From assembly GCA_031290405.1 (NCBI GenBank), contig JAITNO010000139.1, positions 1-6,078 of the forward strand: a DNA stretch of 6,078 nucleotides, in the 5' to 3' direction. Made by a program: the position numbers and the translations under genes. Positions 5,437 to 6,078 of this stretch are shown piece after piece. The first letter of the stretch is position 1; every line of letters starts with the position of its first letter. The stretch comes from Spirochaetaceae bacterium. Its GTDB lineage: Bacteria > Spirochaetota > Spirochaetia > Treponematales > Breznakiellaceae. The notes below the pieces were generated by a model. That model made no database searches, was not told the DNA's origin, and saw only the letters and a list, made by a program, of their open reading frames with translations.

Positions 5437-6078
5437 CTACCTTTTAAGGGTGAGCAACTCTTGCAAAAGCTGGTCGGCGGTCTGTATCGTGCGCGAGTTG
5501 GCCTGAAAGCCTCTCTGGGTGACGATCATGTCGGTGAAGGCGTCGGCCATGTCGACGTTGGACATCTCCAGCGTGCCGGAGATGATCTTGCCCTTGCCGG
5601 CGACGCCCGAAGGGCCGATGTTCGCGACGCCTGAGTTGTTGGATACGACGAAGGCGGTGTCGCCGTTCTTTTCGAGGCCGCCCTGGTTGGCGAAGGTGGC
5701 AAGGGCGATCTGGGCGATGGAACGGTTGGTGCCGTTCGAGTAAACGCCGGTGATGACGCCGGACTGGTCTATCTTAAAACTTTCGAGGTAGCCCATCGCA
5801 TAGCCGTCCTGCGTGACGGCCTTGGACGACGAGGATTCGGCAAACTGGGTGAGGGCGCGGGTAAAGCCGCCCACGGCGCCCATGTCGAGGGTGAACGTCT
5901 GTCTGACGGCGGCCCCGTCGGCGCCCGGGTCGGTGTTCGGCGCGTCGTAGGCGACGTTCATCACCACTTGGCCGCCGCCCTCGCCGCCTGAGACGACGCC
6001 GGCGCCGTCGACGGCGCTGACGATGGCGCCGTTGTTGTCGAAGTTCACGGTAAAGACGGCCGCCCCGCCGGCTGCCGG
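5437..6078 (-). CDS. flgE: Flagellar hook protein FlgE, C-terminal 213 residues, cut by right window edge
   Basis: The frame is open to the right edge with no need for an internal start, so the N-terminus lies outside the window. The visible part corresponds to about the last half of a hook protein. Its end carries the basal-body rod/hook C-terminal domain: SGTLEMSNVDMADAFTDMI, then TQRGFQANSRTIQTADQLL and the terminal ELLTLKR. Upstream are the YLESFKIDQSGVITGVYSNG and IAQIALATFANQGGLEKNG stretches typical of FlgE. FlgE polymerises into the hook joining motor and filament; in spirochaetes subunits are covalently cross-linked by lysinoalanine between a Lys and a Cys in a more N-terminal domain, which is probably outside the window, so it cannot be checked here. 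No Cys occurs in the visible part. The gene heads the flbD-motA-motB-fliL run. Confidence 0.95.
   Translation of the reverse strand, partial: PAAGGAAVFTVNFDNNGAIVSAVDGAGVVSGGEGGGQVVMNVAYDAPNTDPGADGAAVRQTFTLDMGAVGGFTRALTQFAESSSSKAVTQDGYAMGYLESFKIDQSGVITGVYSNGTNRSIAQIALATFANQGGLEKNGDTAFVVSNNSGVANIGPSGVAGKGKIISGTLEMSNVDMADAFTDMIVTQRGFQANSRTIQTADQLLQELLTLKR

Overview
The window looks like chromosomal DNA from a GC-rich spirochaete of the Treponema group. The main evidence is a minus-strand flagellar run, flgE-flbD-motA-motB-fliL, in the order known from treponemes. MotB and FliL also look treponemal in length and ending (MotB ends in DDGHL, FliL in TQFDLFEMQ). A termite-gut or other host-associated treponeme is a reasonable guess, but this rests on remembered family resemblance, not on a search.

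Layout. Positions 1-345 (minus) hold the N-terminal part of a hypothetical protein that runs off the left edge. It has its own Shine-Dalgarno and a candidate promoter. Immediately upstream of it lies a 21-bp tandem repeat (442-882) with 19 recognisable and 2 degenerate units. It is open in several frames. On the minus strand it reads as a soluble heptad array that continues without a stop into the hypothetical protein, so a longer product starting at 1002 is possible. Positions 1006-2931 (plus) hold a two-gene unit: a lipoprotein of the DUF362 family and a membrane permease of the ArsP/DUF318 (COG0701) type, 9 nt apart. Positions 2932-3063 are a GC-rich convergent gap with weak terminator-like hairpins. 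From 3064 to the right edge (minus) are fliL, motB, motA, flbD and the C-terminal half of flgE.

How the genes work together. FlgE builds the hook, and FlbD is a small flagellar accessory protein. MotA and MotB form the ion-conducting stator, and FliL is the stator-associated membrane protein. Gaps of 12 to 45 nt and a common strand indicate one transcript whose promoter lies off the right edge. In typical treponemes fliM and the switch genes follow fliL, but here the flagellar run stops at fliL and faces the permease gene. The DUF362 lipoprotein and the permease are probably co-expressed and may form a transport-related pair at the cell envelope, with an unknown substrate.

No tRNA, rRNA, CRISPR array, insertion sequence or defence system is visible. 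The least explained part is the left third: the repeat array and its in-frame continuity with the hypothetical protein.
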